NCBI RefSeq assembly: GCF_021129305.1
Contig: NZ_JAJOMB010000015.1
Span: 124,001 to 188,000, forward strand
Reading direction: 5' to 3'
Length of the DNA stretch: 64,000 nt
Source: Kineosporia babensis
GTDB taxonomy: Bacteria > Actinomycetota > Actinomycetes > Actinomycetales > Kineosporiaceae
Position numbers and translations under genes: made by a program. Shown here in pieces: positions 1-9,226 of the stretch. Each line of letters begins with the position of its first letter. Within the stretch, counting starts at the first letter, position 1. The notes under the pieces were generated by a model. It worked only from the letters and a program-made list of their open reading frames with translations. It was not told the DNA's origin and did not search any database.

Positions 1-554
1 TCGACCAGCACTTCCACATCCAGCGCGGCGTAGCGCAGCCAGGGCTCGGGCAGCGGGCGGGTGCTCCAGTCGACGGCCGAGTGTTCCTTGGCCAGGCTCA
101 GGCCGAGCAGTTCCTCGACCATCGCGGCCAGGCCCACCCGGGGGTATCCGGCCAGCCGGGCCCCGAGTTCGGTGTCGAAGATCAGGCTGGGGCGCAGGCC
201 CACCTCGGACAGGCAGGGCAGGTCCTGCGAGGCGGCGTGCAGCACCCATTCCACGTCGGCGATGACCGCGTTCAGGCCGCTCAGGTCGGGCAGGGCCACC
301 GGGTCGATCAGCGCAGTACCGGCCCCCTCGCGGCGCAGCTGCACCAGGAAGGCGCGCTGGCCGTAGCGATGGCCGGAGGCCCGCTCGGCATCGACCGCGA
401 CCGGGCCGCTGCCGGCGGCGAAGGAATCGATGACCTGCTGGAGGGCGGCGACGTCGCTGACCACCGGGGGTACACCGTCTCTCGGCGCGTCAAGCCGCTC
501 CAGCACGTGCTCGCCGTCGGGGCTTCCGGCTGCCGGGGCGCTCTCCGGGGTCAA
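1..554 (-). CDS. rnd: Ribonuclease D, 5' part (gene runs off the left edge)
   Basis: Cytoplasmic 3'-to-5' exoribonuclease of the DEDDy family, which trims the 3' ends of structured RNAs. The three exonuclease motifs are visible in the 184 codons present: Asp55 and Glu57 (DAERASG), Asp111 (ASQDLPCL), and Tyr175 with Asp179 (YAALD). The C-terminal HRDC domain expected in this family would lie beyond the window. The start is a TTG chosen because GGGAGGAG lies about 7 bases upstream and the reading agrees with family N-termini; there is no ATG in a suitable place. The gene follows the LuxR, DUF3000 and hemE neighbourhood, an order I recall as common in actinomycetes. The family call is firm; the exact start is less so. 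Confidence 0.88.
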   Translation of the reverse strand, partial: MTPESAPAAGSPDGEHVLERLDAPRDGVPPVVSDVAALQQVIDSFAAGSGPVAVDAERASGHRYGQRAFLVQLRREGAGTALIDPVALPDLSGLNAVIADVEWVLHAASQDLPCLSEVGLRPSLIFDTELGARLAGYPRVGLAAMVEELLGLSLAKEHSAVDWSTRPLPEPWLRYAALDVEVLV

Positions 555-906
555 TGAATCGCTCCTCCCTTCGTCAATCGACACAAACCCCACCGTAGCC
601 TGCCGCCTGCCGGTGTCGCTTGTTCTGCTGTGTGACGTTGCAGTGTGCGATGCGACTCGGGAGCTGCTGACTGCGGACCAGGGCGTCCTGAACCGGCCCG
701 GGCACGGACCGGCCGTTGTCAGACTGCCACCGATCGGCGTCTGTGTCCGGGACAGCGCCGGGCCGATGCCAAGGCGTGACCCGCCTCGTCCAGTCATCCA
801 CCCGACCTTGCCGTCCCCATATGACCCGATCCCGGTGCAGCAATCAAGCCACCGGCCAAGTCGCGATCAAGCCGCGATCAAGCCGGCCAGAAGCCGGCCG
901 GATGCC
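555..906. other. Intergenic stretch between the LuxR gene and RNase D, no gene seen
   Basis: About 350 bases with no convincing coding frame on either strand. Near 850-900 there are short direct repeats of ATCAAGCC and two copies of the self-complementary GCCGGC, which could form a weak hairpin just after the stop of the LuxR gene. The promoter of the RNase D gene should lie in this stretch, but I cannot pick out clear -35 and -10 boxes. Confidence 0.5.
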
Positions 907-1506
907 TCAGGCGATCACACCGGAGCGCAGCGAGGTGGCCACCATCTCGGCCCGGTCCCCGGTGCCCAGCTTGCGCGCGATCCGGGCCAGGTGGCTCTTC
1001 ACGGTCAGCGCGGACAGACCCAGCGCCACCCCGATGTCCTTGTTCGACTTGCCCTCGGCGACCAGCTGCAGCACCTGGATCTCCCGGGCGGACAGCGAGT
1101 CCACCCCCTCACCGCGATCGGCCGAGGGCCGGGGCATCCCGGTGCCGGCGGCCGAGACCACGTAGCAGCGGATCCCGGCGCCCACGGCTGCCCGCACGCT
1201 GTACGGGTCGTCGCTGGTGGCCACCACCATGCCGCGCTGCCAGCCGGCCTGGCGCAGTTCGCGGACCAGGGCGATACCGGAACCGTCGGGCAGGCCGGCC
1301 TCGGCCACCACCAGGTCAGCGATCCCGGCCGCGGCCCGCTGCCGGGCCTCGGCCACCGTGTTGATCTCCAGTACGTGCCGGGCGCCCATGGCCCGCAGCG
1401 TGTGCGCAACGGTCTCCCGCACGGCGGGGCTGTTGACCACGACCATCGCGGCGAAGCGGCCCGGCCGTGGCACCGCAACTCCTGTTCGCTCCACGAGTGT
1501 GGTCAC
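907..1506 (-). CDS. LuxR-type response regulator with a non-canonical receiver domain
   Basis: DNA-binding transcription regulator of 199 residues. Residues about 20-125 form a receiver-like domain and the last 65 a LuxR helix-turn-helix (LSAREIQVLQLVAEGKSNKD followed by LSALTVKSHL). The usual acidic pair near the N-terminus is Asn-Ser here, and the residue aligned with the phosphorylated aspartate appears to be Glu69 (VVAEAGLPDG), so ordinary His-Asp phosphotransfer looks unlikely; no histidine kinase gene is nearby. I chose the GTG start because GGAGG lies 5 bases upstream; a TTG four codons earlier would place that Shine-Dalgarno inside the gene. It lies between DUF3000 and RNase D on the same strand. 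Its targets are unknown. Confidence 0.85.
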   Translation of the reverse strand: MTTLVERTGVAVPRPGRFAAMVVVNSPAVRETVAHTLRAMGARHVLEINTVAEARQRAAAGIADLVVAEAGLPDGSGIALVRELRQAGWQRGMVVATSDDPYSVRAAVGAGIRCYVVSAAGTGMPRPSADRGEGVDSLSAREIQVLQLVAEGKSNKDIGVALGLSALTVKSHLARIARKLGTGDRAEMVATSLRSGVIA

Positions 1507-1568
1507 CTCAGCCTCCAAGGGATGTCGTCCCGGCCGGGTCGCAGCCGGGTTGGTTGCACCCCAAGAGG

Positions 1569-1590
1569 GTCGGCACCACGAAGTGCCGAC
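1569..1590. terminator. Hairpin between DUF3000 and the LuxR gene
   Basis: A perfect 8-bp inverted repeat, GTCGGCAC and GTGCCGAC, with a 6-base loop. It lies after the stop of DUF3000 and before the start of the LuxR gene, both on the minus strand, so it could end DUF3000 transcription or partly attenuate entry into the LuxR gene. There is no clear T-run. Confidence 0.4.
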
Positions 1591-1646
1591 TTGAGATCAC
1601 ACGTGCGGGTGGTGGACAGACGCCCGACCAGGCGAACCGTGGCCGG

Positions 1647-2213
1647 TCAGCGGCGCTTGCGTGGCAGCGCGGTCACCCCGGGCGCCACCGGTGGGAGCCC
1701 GCCGACCGTGCACAGCAGTTCCGACCAGGCGCTCAGGTGGATCACCGCGTCGTTGACCGGGGTCCAGGAAGCCCGCAACTCGATGTCCACCGTCGGGGCG
1801 TTGCCGGACAGCTCACCGAAGGACTCGGACACCACCCGGGTGATCGTCCCCCCGGAGGCAACGTGATCAGCACCGGCCGCCGAGAGCGACTCCTGCAGCC
1901 AGGCCCAGCCCACCTGTCCCATCAGCGGATCGGTGGCCAGGTCGTTCTCCAGCGCCGCGCGGATGAAGCTCACCACGCGGTAGGTGCCCTCCCACGGTTC
2001 CGGGGCCGACGGGTCGTGCAGCAGCACGAACCGGCCCGTCGCCAGGTCCTCGTCGTCCTCCGACACCACGTCCGCCGACAGCGCCAGCGCGAACGGCGCG
2101 ATCCGCTGCGGAGCCGGCACCTCCTCGAGGATCACCTCCGGCCGCAGCCGGGCCTCGCGCAGCCGCGAGACCACTTCGAGGAAACCCTCGGGGGCATCGT
2201 CGGACATCCTCAT
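1647..2213 (-). CDS. DUF3000 family protein
   Basis: Actinobacterial protein of about 188 residues with no known biochemical role. The sequence (FLEVVSRLREARLRPEV near the N-terminus, then GRFVLLHDP and PWEGTYRVVSF, a hallmark Trp/Gly-rich middle) matches the DUF3000 family that sits next to hemE in many actinomycetes. The open frame extends another 75 codons upstream, but that part overlaps the hemE start and has no family-like sequence. I therefore begin at the first ATG of the MRMSDD stretch; an ATG two codons later has a slightly better Shine-Dalgarno (AGGATG context). It is divergent from hemE, so the 165 bases between them hold both promoters. A link to haem synthesis is inference from position. 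Confidence 0.8.
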   Translation of the reverse strand: MRMSDDAPEGFLEVVSRLREARLRPEVILEEVPAPQRIAPFALALSADVVSEDDEDLATGRFVLLHDPSAPEPWEGTYRVVSFIRAALENDLATDPLMGQVGWAWLQESLSAAGADHVASGGTITRVVSESFGELSGNAPTVDIELRASWTPVNDAVIHLSAWSELLCTVGGLPPVAPGVTALPRKRR

Positions 2214-2377
2214 GGCAGCCACGTTCGCAGCGTACGGTGACGGATCGCCACTATCGGGGACGACGCGCCCAATCCTGGGGCCGAGGGCACCCATTTCGCG
2301 TACACGGTGTGACCAACGACCTTTCCCGCCGAGCACAGATGTGCGGTGCGGAGCCCACCACCTGAGAGGATCGGGAC

Positions 2378-3454
2378 GTGTCCACCGAGTTCGCCGCCCT
2401 GTCCGTAGCCGCCCGTGACCCTCGTCTCGCCGATGCACCGCTGCTCGCCGCGGCCCGCCGGCGCAGCCCCGCGCACACTCCGGTCTGGTTCATGCGCCAG
2501 GCCGGCCGCTCGCTGCCGGAGTACAAGAAGGTGCGCGCGGGCATCGCCATGCTGGACAGCTGCCGCCGGCCCGAGCTGGTCACCGAGATCACCCTGCAGC
2601 CGGTGCGTCGCTACGGGGTGGACGCGGCCATCTTCTTCTCCGACATCGTGGTCCCGCTGAAGGCGGTCGGGGTCGACCTCGACATCAGGCCAGGGGTCGG
2701 CCCGGTGATCGCCGAGCCGTTCCGCACCCACGCCGACCTGGACCGGATCCCCGAGCTGGAGCCGGGCATGATCGAGGACATCGCCACCTCGGTCGGCCTG
2801 CTCACCGCCGAGCTCGGGGGCACCCCGCTGATCGGTTTCGCCGGTGCTCCTTTCACCCTGGCCTCGTACCTGGTCGAGGGCGGCCCCAGTCGTGACCTGA
2901 CCAAGACCAAGGCGCTGATGTACACCGACCCGCAGCTGTGGCGGGCCCTGCTGGACCGGCTGGCCCAGATCTCCGCCGGCTTCCTGCGGGTCCAGGTGGC
3001 CGCCGGCGCCAGTGCCGTGCAGCTGTTCGACTCCTGGGTGGGCGCCCTGCCGCTGGCCGACTACCGAACCCACGTCCAGCCGTCCTCTGCGGCAGTACTT
3101 CAGGCGGTCCGTGACCTCGATCCTTCGGTGCCCCGCATCCACTTCGGCGTGCAGACCGGCGAACTGCTGCCGGCCATGGGCGAGGCCGGTGCCGACGTGG
3201 TCGGCGTCGACTTCCGGGTGCCCCTCGACGTAGCCACCGAACGGCTGGGCGGTGACTACGCCGTGCAGGGAAACCTGGATCCGGCCACGCTTTTCGCCTC
3301 CCGCGAGGTGCTCGGCGAGCGGGTCCGGCAGACTCTCGAGGCCGGTTCGAAAGCGCCGGGGCACATCTTCAACCTCGGCCACGGAGTGCCCCCGGAGGCC
3401 GACCCCGATCAGCTCAAGTTCGTGGTCGACACCGTGCACGCCGGGAAGAGCTGA
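2378..3454 (+). CDS. hemE: Uroporphyrinogen decarboxylase
   Basis: Cytoplasmic enzyme that removes four acetate carboxyl groups from uroporphyrinogen III to give coproporphyrinogen III, the branch point into haem. The 358-residue length is normal. The substrate-binding signature [15 protein letters not shown] near residue 36 is intact, as are the [13 protein letters not shown] and [10 protein letters not shown] blocks and the C-terminal [14 protein letters not shown] motif. The GTG start has GAGAGG about 8 bases upstream. Downstream are the oxidase and hemQ of the same pathway on the same strand, interrupted by a lipoprotein gene on the other strand that ends one base after this stop. Confidence 0.97.
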   Translation: MSTEFAALSVAARDPRLADAPLLAAARRRSPAHTPVWFMRQAGRSLPEYKKVRAGIAMLDSCRRPELVTEITLQPVRRYGVDAAIFFSDIVVPLKAVGVDLDIRPGVGPVIAEPFRTHADLDRIPELEPGMIEDIATSVGLLTAELGGTPLIGFAGAPFTLASYLVEGGPSRDLTKTKALMYTDPQLWRALLDRLAQISAGFLRVQVAAGASAVQLFDSWVGALPLADYRTHVQPSSAAVLQAVRDLDPSVPRIHFGVQTGELLPAMGEAGADVVGVDFRVPLDVATERLGGDYAVQGNLDPATLFASREVLGERVRQTLEAGSKAPGHIFNLGHGVPPEADPDQLKFVVDTVHAGKS

Positions 3455-3455
3455 G

Positions 3456-4364
3456 TCACGAGCTGGTAGCGGCCGGGCGCAGGCGCCGGTAGACGAACCA
3501 CGCCGGTACCAGGATCACCGCCAGCGCCAGGCCGATCGGCAGCAGCACCCCGACCACCGTGAGCACGGCGACCGTGCCGGCTTTCAGGGCGTCCCAGCCC
3601 GCGCCCAGGCCGGCCAGGAACCCGGAGTCGTCGTCGGCGACGGGCTCGGCCGAGGCCAGTTGCAGCGTGACCACCAGGGTCGAGAGCGCGGCCTTGTCCT
3701 TCACCGCGGCGGCCTGGGCCTGCAGCGACTCCAGGTTCGCCTCCCGGGTGCTGAGCTCGGACTCGATCGCGATCACGTCCTTGACCGAGTCCGCCTCGGC
3801 CAGCAGCACCCGCATTCGCTCCACCGAGGTCTCCTGGCTGCGCACCCGGCTGTCCAGGTCGGCGATGCTGGTGGTCACGTCCTTGCTGCTGGTGCGCAGG
3901 TCCAGGCGCCGGCCCACGTCGTCCAGCTGCTCGATCGCCGGGTCCAGCTTCTCCACCGGCACCCGCAGCGTGATCACCGAGCTGCCCCCGTCGGAGTCCG
4001 GGTCCTCGAAGGTGCTGTTCTCGTCCTGCACCAGCCCACCCACGCCGGCCGCGATGCCCCGTACCCGGGCCGAGCCCTCGCCGATCGCCTTGACCTCCAG
4101 CGTGACCTGGGCCGTGCGGATCTGCTGGGACGGGCTCACCTCGGCCACGTCGATCTTGCGCCCGGCCTGATCGGCGGAGTCGGAGGCAGAAGCCTGCTCC
4201 GAGCCGTCCGAGCTGAGTTCCGCCGAAGCCGCGGTTCCCGAGTCTTCGGAGGCCTCCGAACCGCCCGAGTCCGAGGCCCCCGCACCGCCGCACCCACCGA
4301 TCGCGAACACCAGGCCCACTGCGAGCGCGATCACCCCGCCACGTAACGTCTTGTGTGTGGTCAT
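3456..4364 (-). CDS. DUF4349 lipoprotein with coiled coil and C-terminal membrane segment
   Basis: Predicted exported lipoprotein of 302 residues with unknown function. It has an N-terminal hydrophobic signal ending in a lipobox (AIGGCGG, acylated Cys near residue 25), then a Ser/Glu/Asp-rich linker, the DUF4349 core beginning at IRTAQVTLEVK, a heptad-like coiled-coil stretch around residues 180-240 (SVKDVIAIESELSTREANLE), and a hydrophobic segment followed by basic residues at the C-terminus (YRRLRP). The start has GGGGAGGGG about 7 bases upstream. It lies inside the haem block but on the opposite strand, so a role in haem synthesis is not implied. Confidence 0.85.
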   Translation of the reverse strand: MTTHKTLRGGVIALAVGLVFAIGGCGGAGASDSGGSEASEDSGTAASAELSSDGSEQASASDSADQAGRKIDVAEVSPSQQIRTAQVTLEVKAIGEGSARVRGIAAGVGGLVQDENSTFEDPDSDGGSSVITLRVPVEKLDPAIEQLDDVGRRLDLRTSSKDVTTSIADLDSRVRSQETSVERMRVLLAEADSVKDVIAIESELSTREANLESLQAQAAAVKDKAALSTLVVTLQLASAEPVADDDSGFLAGLGAGWDALKAGTVAVLTVVGVLLPIGLALAVILVPAWFVYRRLRPAATSS

Positions 4365-4591
4365 GCCGACCCCTCCCCAGTCCGTTGGATCTTCGTCAGC
4401 GAAGTCGTCCGCGGGTTCGACGGGCGGGTGGACGTGCGGGTTGCGACCCGAAGGTCATGATCCGGTAACGGAATCCGCTCCTGAATGTCCTGGGAACCCA
4501 GTAGGCATCCCGATCCGGGGTCGTTCGGCCCTGGCCACCATCCCCGGGGGATCGGGCAGGATCGGCAGCATGAGGAGAGGAAGGTGTCGTC

Positions 4592-6046
4592 GTGGCTGAC
4601 GGCATTAAGGGCGAAATGGTAGACGTGCGGGACCGGACGGCGCGTCCGCGTCGTTTCGTGGTGGTCGGGGGTGGCATCTCCGGTCTGGTCGCCGCCTGGC
4701 GGCTCACCCAGAAGCACGGCCCGTCCGCCGAGGTCCTGGTACTGGAGTCCTCCCCCTTGGTCGGCGGCAAGCTGCGGGTAGGCAACGTCGGCGACGTCAC
4801 GGTCGATCTGGGCGCCGAATCGGTGCTCGCCCGCCGCCCCGAGGCGGTGGAGTTGTTCAGCGAGCTCGGGCTGGATGAGGACGTGGTGCATCCGCGCGCG
4901 GCCTCGGCGTCGGTGCTCTCCCGCGACAAGCTCTACCCGCTTCCGCCCGGCACGGTGATGGGCGTCCCCGTAGACCGCACCCGGTTGTCCGCGCTGGCCG
5001 GGATCCTGGACCTGGACGAGGTGGCCCGGGCCGGGCAGGAGCGCACCACCGAGGCCCTGCGCCTGACCGAAGACATCGACGTAGCCTCCTGGGTGACGTT
5101 CCGGATGGGCCGCGCCGTGGTCGACCGTCTGGTTGAGCCGTTGCTGGGCGGCGTTTACGCGGGCAACGCCGACCGGTTGTCCCTGCAGGCCACCATTCCG
5201 CAACTGTGGCAGCGAGCCCGGGCCGGACGTCCTCTGCTTGAAGGAACGCAACCACCCCCCTCAGCCCCGGCGAGACCGGTGTTCGCCGGACTGCGCGGGG
5301 GAGTGGGGCGGCTGCCCCTGGTGCTGGCCGAGAAGCTGGAAGAGGCGGGGGGCGAGATCCGTACCGGCGTAACGGTGCGGGGTCTGGCGAGAACCGCCAA
5401 CGGCTGGCGCCTGACCACCGGCCCGGCGAACGGCCCGGAGTACATCGAGGCCGACGGCGTGGTGCTCGCAGTCCCCGCCGCCCCGGCCGCGCGCCTCCTG
5501 TCCGCCGAAGTGCCCCAGGCAGCGCAGAAACTCGCCGGGATCGAGACAGCCAGCGTGGCGGTGATCGCCGCGGCCGTACCCCGGGCCCAGCTGGAGGGCC
5601 TGACCGGCACCGGCCTGCTGATCCCGCCGATCGAGAAGCGGCAGATCAAGGCGGCCACGTTCTCCTCGAACAAGTGGCGCTGGGTCAGCGACGAGAAGCC
5701 GGAGGACAACCTGATCGTGCGGCTGTCGCTGGGCCGGGCCCGGGAGGAGAGCACCCTGCAACGGGACGACGCCGACCTCACCGAACTGGCCCTGGCCGAG
5801 TTGCGCGAGCTGATCGGGCGGGACGTGCGCCCGGCCGAGACCCAGGTGGTGCGCTGGGGCGGCGCACTTCCGCAGTACGAGGTGGGTCACCTGGACCGGG
5901 TGCACCGGATCCGCGAGGCTGTGGCCGGGGTTCCCGGCCTGGCGGTCTGCGGGGCGGTGTTCGACGGGGTCGGGATTCCCGCCTGCATCGCCGCCGCCGC
6001 CCGGGCCGCCCACGACCTGGACGTCAGCCTGCGCGTCAGCGCCTGA
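4592..6046 (+). CDS. hemY: HemY-type protoporphyrinogen/coproporphyrinogen III oxidase
   Basis: FAD-dependent oxidase of the haem pathway. In Gram-positive bacteria this family (also called HemG or CgoX) oxidises coproporphyrinogen III to coproporphyrin III using oxygen. The N-terminal dinucleotide-binding motif [16 protein letters not shown] and the C-terminal FAD contact ([18 protein letters not shown]) are both present, and the length of 484 is normal. The GTG start follows GAGGAGAGGAAGG by about 8 bases. hemQ follows 61 bases later on the same strand, which supports the coproporphyrin-dependent route. The substrate preference is inferred from the family and from the neighbouring hemQ. Confidence 0.93.
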   Translation: MADGIKGEMVDVRDRTARPRRFVVVGGGISGLVAAWRLTQKHGPSAEVLVLESSPLVGGKLRVGNVGDVTVDLGAESVLARRPEAVELFSELGLDEDVVHPRAASASVLSRDKLYPLPPGTVMGVPVDRTRLSALAGILDLDEVARAGQERTTEALRLTEDIDVASWVTFRMGRAVVDRLVEPLLGGVYAGNADRLSLQATIPQLWQRARAGRPLLEGTQPPPSAPARPVFAGLRGGVGRLPLVLAEKLEEAGGEIRTGVTVRGLARTANGWRLTTGPANGPEYIEADGVVLAVPAAPAARLLSAEVPQAAQKLAGIETASVAVIAAAVPRAQLEGLTGTGLLIPPIEKRQIKAATFSSNKWRWVSDEKPEDNLIVRLSLGRAREESTLQRDDADLTELALAELRELIGRDVRPAETQVVRWGGALPQYEVGHLDRVHRIREAVAGVPGLAVCGAVFDGVGIPACIAAAARAAHDLDVSLRVSA

Positions 6047-6107
6047 GCGGTCCGACACCCCCACCCCTGACCGCCGCACCGCGATCCGGATACGAGAGAA
6101 TCGAAGA

Positions 6108-6815
6108 ATGAGCCAGACTGAAACCGGACATCACGCGCCCGACGCGGACGCGATCAACAGCACGATCAAGTACACGATGTACTCGGTGTTCGCCGCGAGC
6201 CGGCTGCCGGACGACCGCGACGGCCTGGCCGAGGAGTTCGAGACCTTCGTGGCCGGCCTGCCCGGCCGCGGCGTCGAGCTGCGCGGCATCTACGACCTGG
6301 CCGGCATGCGGGCCGACGCCGACGTGCTGGTGTGGTGGCACGCCGACACTGTCGACCAGCTCCAGGCCGCCTACAAGGACCTGCTGCGCACCGGCTTCGG
6401 CCGGCACCTGCGCGGGGTCTGGTCGAACGTCGGCATCCACCGCCCGGCCGAGTTCAACCGCGGCCACGTGCCCGCCTTCATGGCCGGCGAGGCGCCGCTC
6501 AAGTACATCTGCCTGTACCCGTTCGTGCGCAGCTACGACTGGTACATCCTGCCCGAGCAGGAGCGCCGCGACCTGCTGATCGACCACGGCAAGGCGGCCC
6601 GCGGCTACGCCGACGTGCGGGCCAACACGGTCTCCGCGTTCGCCCTGGGCGACTACGAGTGGCTGCTCTCCTTCGAGGCCGACGACCTGCACCGGATCGT
6701 CGACCTGATGCGCGACTTCCGGGCCACCGAGGCCCGCCGGCACGTGCGCGAAGAGGTCCCGTTCTTCACCGGCCCCCGGGTCGCCGTGCGCGACCTGATC
6801 ACCGCCCTGCCGTGA
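6108..6815 (+). CDS. hemQ: Coproheme decarboxylase HemQ (ChdC)
   Basis: Chlorite-dismutase-fold enzyme that converts two propionates of coproheme III to vinyl groups with peroxide, the last step of haem b synthesis in actinobacteria. The 235 residues include KYTMYSVFA at the N-terminus, the catalytic-tyrosine block [13 protein letters not shown], and [12 protein letters not shown], which carries the proximal histidine of the family. GEYEW-like strand residues ([11 protein letters not shown]) follow. It is the third pathway gene after hemE and the oxidase. Its last 17 bases overlap the convergent acetyltransferase gene. Confidence 0.95.
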   Translation: MSQTETGHHAPDADAINSTIKYTMYSVFAASRLPDDRDGLAEEFETFVAGLPGRGVELRGIYDLAGMRADADVLVWWHADTVDQLQAAYKDLLRTGFGRHLRGVWSNVGIHRPAEFNRGHVPAFMAGEAPLKYICLYPFVRSYDWYILPEQERRDLLIDHGKAARGYADVRANTVSAFALGDYEWLLSFEADDLHRIVDLMRDFRATEARRHVREEVPFFTGPRVAVRDLITALP

Positions 6816-7257
6816 CGCTCTGATCGGCGGGCCGGTTCATCGGGACGTGCGGGATGCCGTCCTCGAGGTACTCCGGCCCGCCGGCGGTGAACCCGTACCG
6901 GGCGTACCACCCGGTCAGATGAGCCTGGGCGTCGAGCACGGCCTCCCGCCCGGGCTCCAGGCCTGCCACCACCGCGGTCATCAGCTTCCCGGCCAGCGAC
7001 CGGCCCCGGGCGTCGGCGCGGGTGCAGACCCGGCCGATCCGCAGCCGGCCGTCCGGGTCGTCCAGCACCCGCAGGTAGGCGGTGGGCCCGGCCTCGTCGG
7101 CGGACCACAGGTGCTCGGTGCCGGGCTCCAGGTCGCGGCCGTCGAGCTCAGGGTAGGGGCACTCCTGCTCCACCACGAACACGTCCACCCGCAGCTTCAT
7201 CAGGGCGTACAGGGTGGCGGAGTCGATGTCGGCCCAGGCGGCGCGATGCAGAGTCAC
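6799..7257 (-). CDS. ElaA-type GNAT acetyltransferase
   Basis: Predicted acetyl-CoA-dependent N-acetyltransferase of 152 residues; the substrate is unknown. The block [20 protein letters not shown] is characteristic of the ElaA subgroup, and [18 protein letters not shown] is the acetyl-CoA-binding motif. I start at a GTG giving a protein that opens [12 protein letters not shown], the usual N-terminus of this subgroup. An ATG eight codons upstream (MPGCQHPG) is possible, but neither start has a good Shine-Dalgarno. It overlaps the end of hemQ tail to tail, and msrB lies upstream on the same strand. Confidence 0.85.
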   Translation of the reverse strand: MTLHRAAWADIDSATLYALMKLRVDVFVVEQECPYPELDGRDLEPGTEHLWSADEAGPTAYLRVLDDPDGRLRIGRVCTRADARGRSLAGKLMTAVVAGLEPGREAVLDAQAHLTGWYARYGFTAGGPEYLEDGIPHVPMNRPADQSVTAGR

Positions 7258-7294
7258 GCCCGGATGCTGGCACCCGGGCATGCCCTTTGACCAG

Positions 7295-7723
7295 TTACCC
7301 CGCAAGCGGCTCGCGGCGGATGCTGATCGAGTTGATGCAGTAGCGCTGGTCGGTCGGGGTGGCGTAGCCCTCGCCCTCGAACACGTGGCCCAGGTGCGAG
7401 CCGCAGTTGGCACAGCGCACCTCGACCCGCTTCATCCCCAGCGAGACGTCCTCGATGTACTCCACCTTGCCCTCGGCGGCGGGGGCGAAGAACGACGGCC
7501 ACCCGCAGTGGCTGTCGAACTTCTCGGTGCTGCGGAACAGTTCCACGCCGCAGGCCCGGCAGTTGTACACCCCTTCGGTGTGGTCGTCGGTGTACTCACC
7601 GGTGAACGGGCGCTCGGTGCCCGCCTCGCGCAGCACGTGGTACTCCTCGGCGGTCAGCTTGGTGCGCCACTCGTCGTTGGTGAGCTGCAGCGGGTAGATC
7701 CGGTTGGTGCTGTTGGTTGCCAT
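7295..7723 (-). CDS. msrB: Peptide-methionine (R)-S-oxide reductase
   Basis: Reduces the R isomer of methionine sulfoxide in proteins, a cytoplasmic oxidative-repair step. The 142 residues show the full SelR fold: two CxxC pairs that bind zinc (NCRACGVELF and VRCANCGSHLGHVF), the substrate motif GWPSFFAP, and the C-terminal RYCINSISI block with the catalytic cysteine. The start is preceded by GAGGCGG. It is on the same strand as the ElaA-type gene, 37 bases upstream of it, so the two may be co-transcribed. Confidence 0.96.
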   Translation of the reverse strand: MATNSTNRIYPLQLTNDEWRTKLTAEEYHVLREAGTERPFTGEYTDDHTEGVYNCRACGVELFRSTEKFDSHCGWPSFFAPAAEGKVEYIEDVSLGMKRVEVRCANCGSHLGHVFEGEGYATPTDQRYCINSISIRREPLAG

Positions 7724-7857
7724 GTCCGCCTCAACAAGGTCGCGTGCCCGGTAGTTCCCTCAGCCTACGAGGGGCACTCTCGAGTGTCGGGCTCACCCGT
7801 TCGGCCGTACGTTGGCCGGAGAGTGAAACGCGCTCACCGCATCGGGGAGTTGACACC

Positions 7858-8574
7858 ATGACCAGCGAAACAGGTTCGCGCAGGCCGATCGATGCCCCCA
7901 CCGACCGGCCGATGAGAGACTCGCTGCAGCAGCCGGTCAAGGGGCCACCGGTCGAGCAGCCGCTGCACGAGGAGACTGCTTCCTCAGCGGTGGCCGGAGG
8001 TGCGGGCACCGCTGGCGCCGCCCCGCCGGCGCCCGAGTACCGCGATCCGGCGTACCGGGAGCCGGCCTACCGGGACGAGCCGGTGAGCCGGGAACCAGTG
8101 CCCGCCACCCGGACGGCGACGATCTCCTCACCCGGCCGGATCGGTTTCGGCGCAGCCGTTCTCGTGCTCGGGATCCTGCTGGGCATGGCCGACCAGCAGG
8201 CCGACGGCGCCGGGATGATGCTGCGGATCCCGGCCCTGATCGCCGCCCTGATCATGGTCGCCCAGGGGATCCAGCTGATCCTGCGCGGGCTGCCCCGCGA
8301 GACCGAGGTCGAGGTGGTCGAGGTGGTGGACGACACCGACCCCGCGCACGCCCGCACCACGGTGCGCCCGCGGCCCTGGGCCACCCAGATGGCGGCCTTC
8401 CGCACCGACCCGGGCTCGGCCGGAATGCCTGCCCTGGTCATCGTTCTGGCCATCTGGCTGGGCCTGGCCACGCTGCGGATCGACGATGCCCCGGCGAACC
8501 TGAGCAACCTGTCGATGCTGTCGGCGTTCGTGCTCTTCGCGCTCGGCTGGACCCTGATCCCGCAGCGCCGCTAG
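7858..8574 (+). CDS. Membrane protein with long disordered N-terminal tail
   Basis: A 238-residue protein that I cannot assign to a named family. Residues 1-85 are rich in Pro, Arg, Glu and Tyr, with a short repeat (DPAYREPAYRDEP), and look disordered. Four hydrophobic segments follow: IGFGAAVLVLGILLGMA, IPALIAALIMVAQGI, ALVIVLAIWLGLATL and LSAFVLFALGW. An acidic cytoplasmic loop (EVEVVEVVDDTD) lies between the second and third. The start ATG was chosen over upstream in-frame starts because CGGGGAG precedes it and the upstream codons lack protein-like composition. The gene ends at a strong hairpin. Confidence 0.75.
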   Translation: MTSETGSRRPIDAPTDRPMRDSLQQPVKGPPVEQPLHEETASSAVAGGAGTAGAAPPAPEYRDPAYREPAYRDEPVSREPVPATRTATISSPGRIGFGAAVLVLGILLGMADQQADGAGMMLRIPALIAALIMVAQGIQLILRGLPRETEVEVVEVVDDTDPAHARTTVRPRPWATQMAAFRTDPGSAGMPALVIVLAIWLGLATLRIDDAPANLSNLSMLSAFVLFALGWTLIPQRR

Positions 8575-8587
8575 CACGCCCGGCGCA

Positions 8588-8621
8588 AAGAAACCCCCCG
8601 GTGAGCACCGGGGGGTTTCTT
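8588..8621. terminator. Strong bidirectional terminator
   Basis: A 16-bp perfect inverted repeat with only two unpaired central bases: the left arm runs AAGAAACCCCCCGGTG and the right arm is its exact complement. Because the arms begin with AAGAAA and end with TTTCTT, both strands have a T-rich 3' side. It sits between two genes that converge on it, as expected for a shared terminator. Confidence 0.9.
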
Positions 8622-8633
8622 AATGCCTGATCC

Positions 8634-9116
8634 TCAGCCGAGGAAGCTGCTGCCCGCGTAGACGTGCAGCACCGGCACGCCCAGCGCCTCGCGGGCCCGG
8701 GAGGCCCAGTCGGTGTGGAAGGTGTCCTCCACCGCGTGCGGGCGGGTCACCACGATCACCTCGTCGGCGCTGCGGGTGGCCACCTGCTTGTCCAGCCCGT
8801 TCACCGGGTCGCCCTCGACCACCTCGCCGGTGGCGGTGAACCCGGCCGTGCTGAACGCGGCCAGCGAACGGGCCAGCGCGTCGGCGGCCTCGGTCCGGCT
8901 GGGCTCGTCCTCGCCGCGCACCGCCTCCAGGGCCTCGCGCAGCTGGAACAGGCTCAGGTGGTCGAGCACGTCGGCGAGCAGGTTGCGCTCCACGTCGGCG
9001 GGGACCAGCAGATGGTACGAAGGGTGGTTCTCGGCGTGGACCGAGGTGAGCCGAACGGCGTCTTCCTCGCTCAGCGCGACTTCGGTCAGGACCAGGATCG
9101 ATGGCGTCGGAGTCAC
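8634..9116 (-). CDS. Universal-stress-like small protein, conserved in actinobacteria
   Basis: A 160-residue cytoplasmic protein of unknown function. It opens with a beta-strand (SILVLTEVAL), and the C-terminal half has SADEVIVVTRPH and ALGVPVLHVYAG, which resemble the nucleotide-fold strands of universal stress proteins, but the ATP-binding GxxGxxxxGS motif is missing. Homologues are sometimes labelled indole-3-glycerol phosphate synthase in databases; I see no TrpC active-site motifs and think that label is wrong. GTG start. The gene is divergent from the hydrolase next door. Confidence 0.65.
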   Translation of the reverse strand: MTPTPSILVLTEVALSEEDAVRLTSVHAENHPSYHLLVPADVERNLLADVLDHLSLFQLREALEAVRGEDEPSRTEAADALARSLAAFSTAGFTATGEVVEGDPVNGLDKQVATRSADEVIVVTRPHAVEDTFHTDWASRAREALGVPVLHVYAGSSFLG

Positions 9117-9226
9117 AAGATCAGCCTAGTAGCCCGGCGACTTCCCGGCTCCCCGGCGTCGCTGGGGACCGGTTCGGTCGGCAGAATTGGGGGCATGAGC
9201 GTTACGGAGACTGCTGGAGGAGCTCG

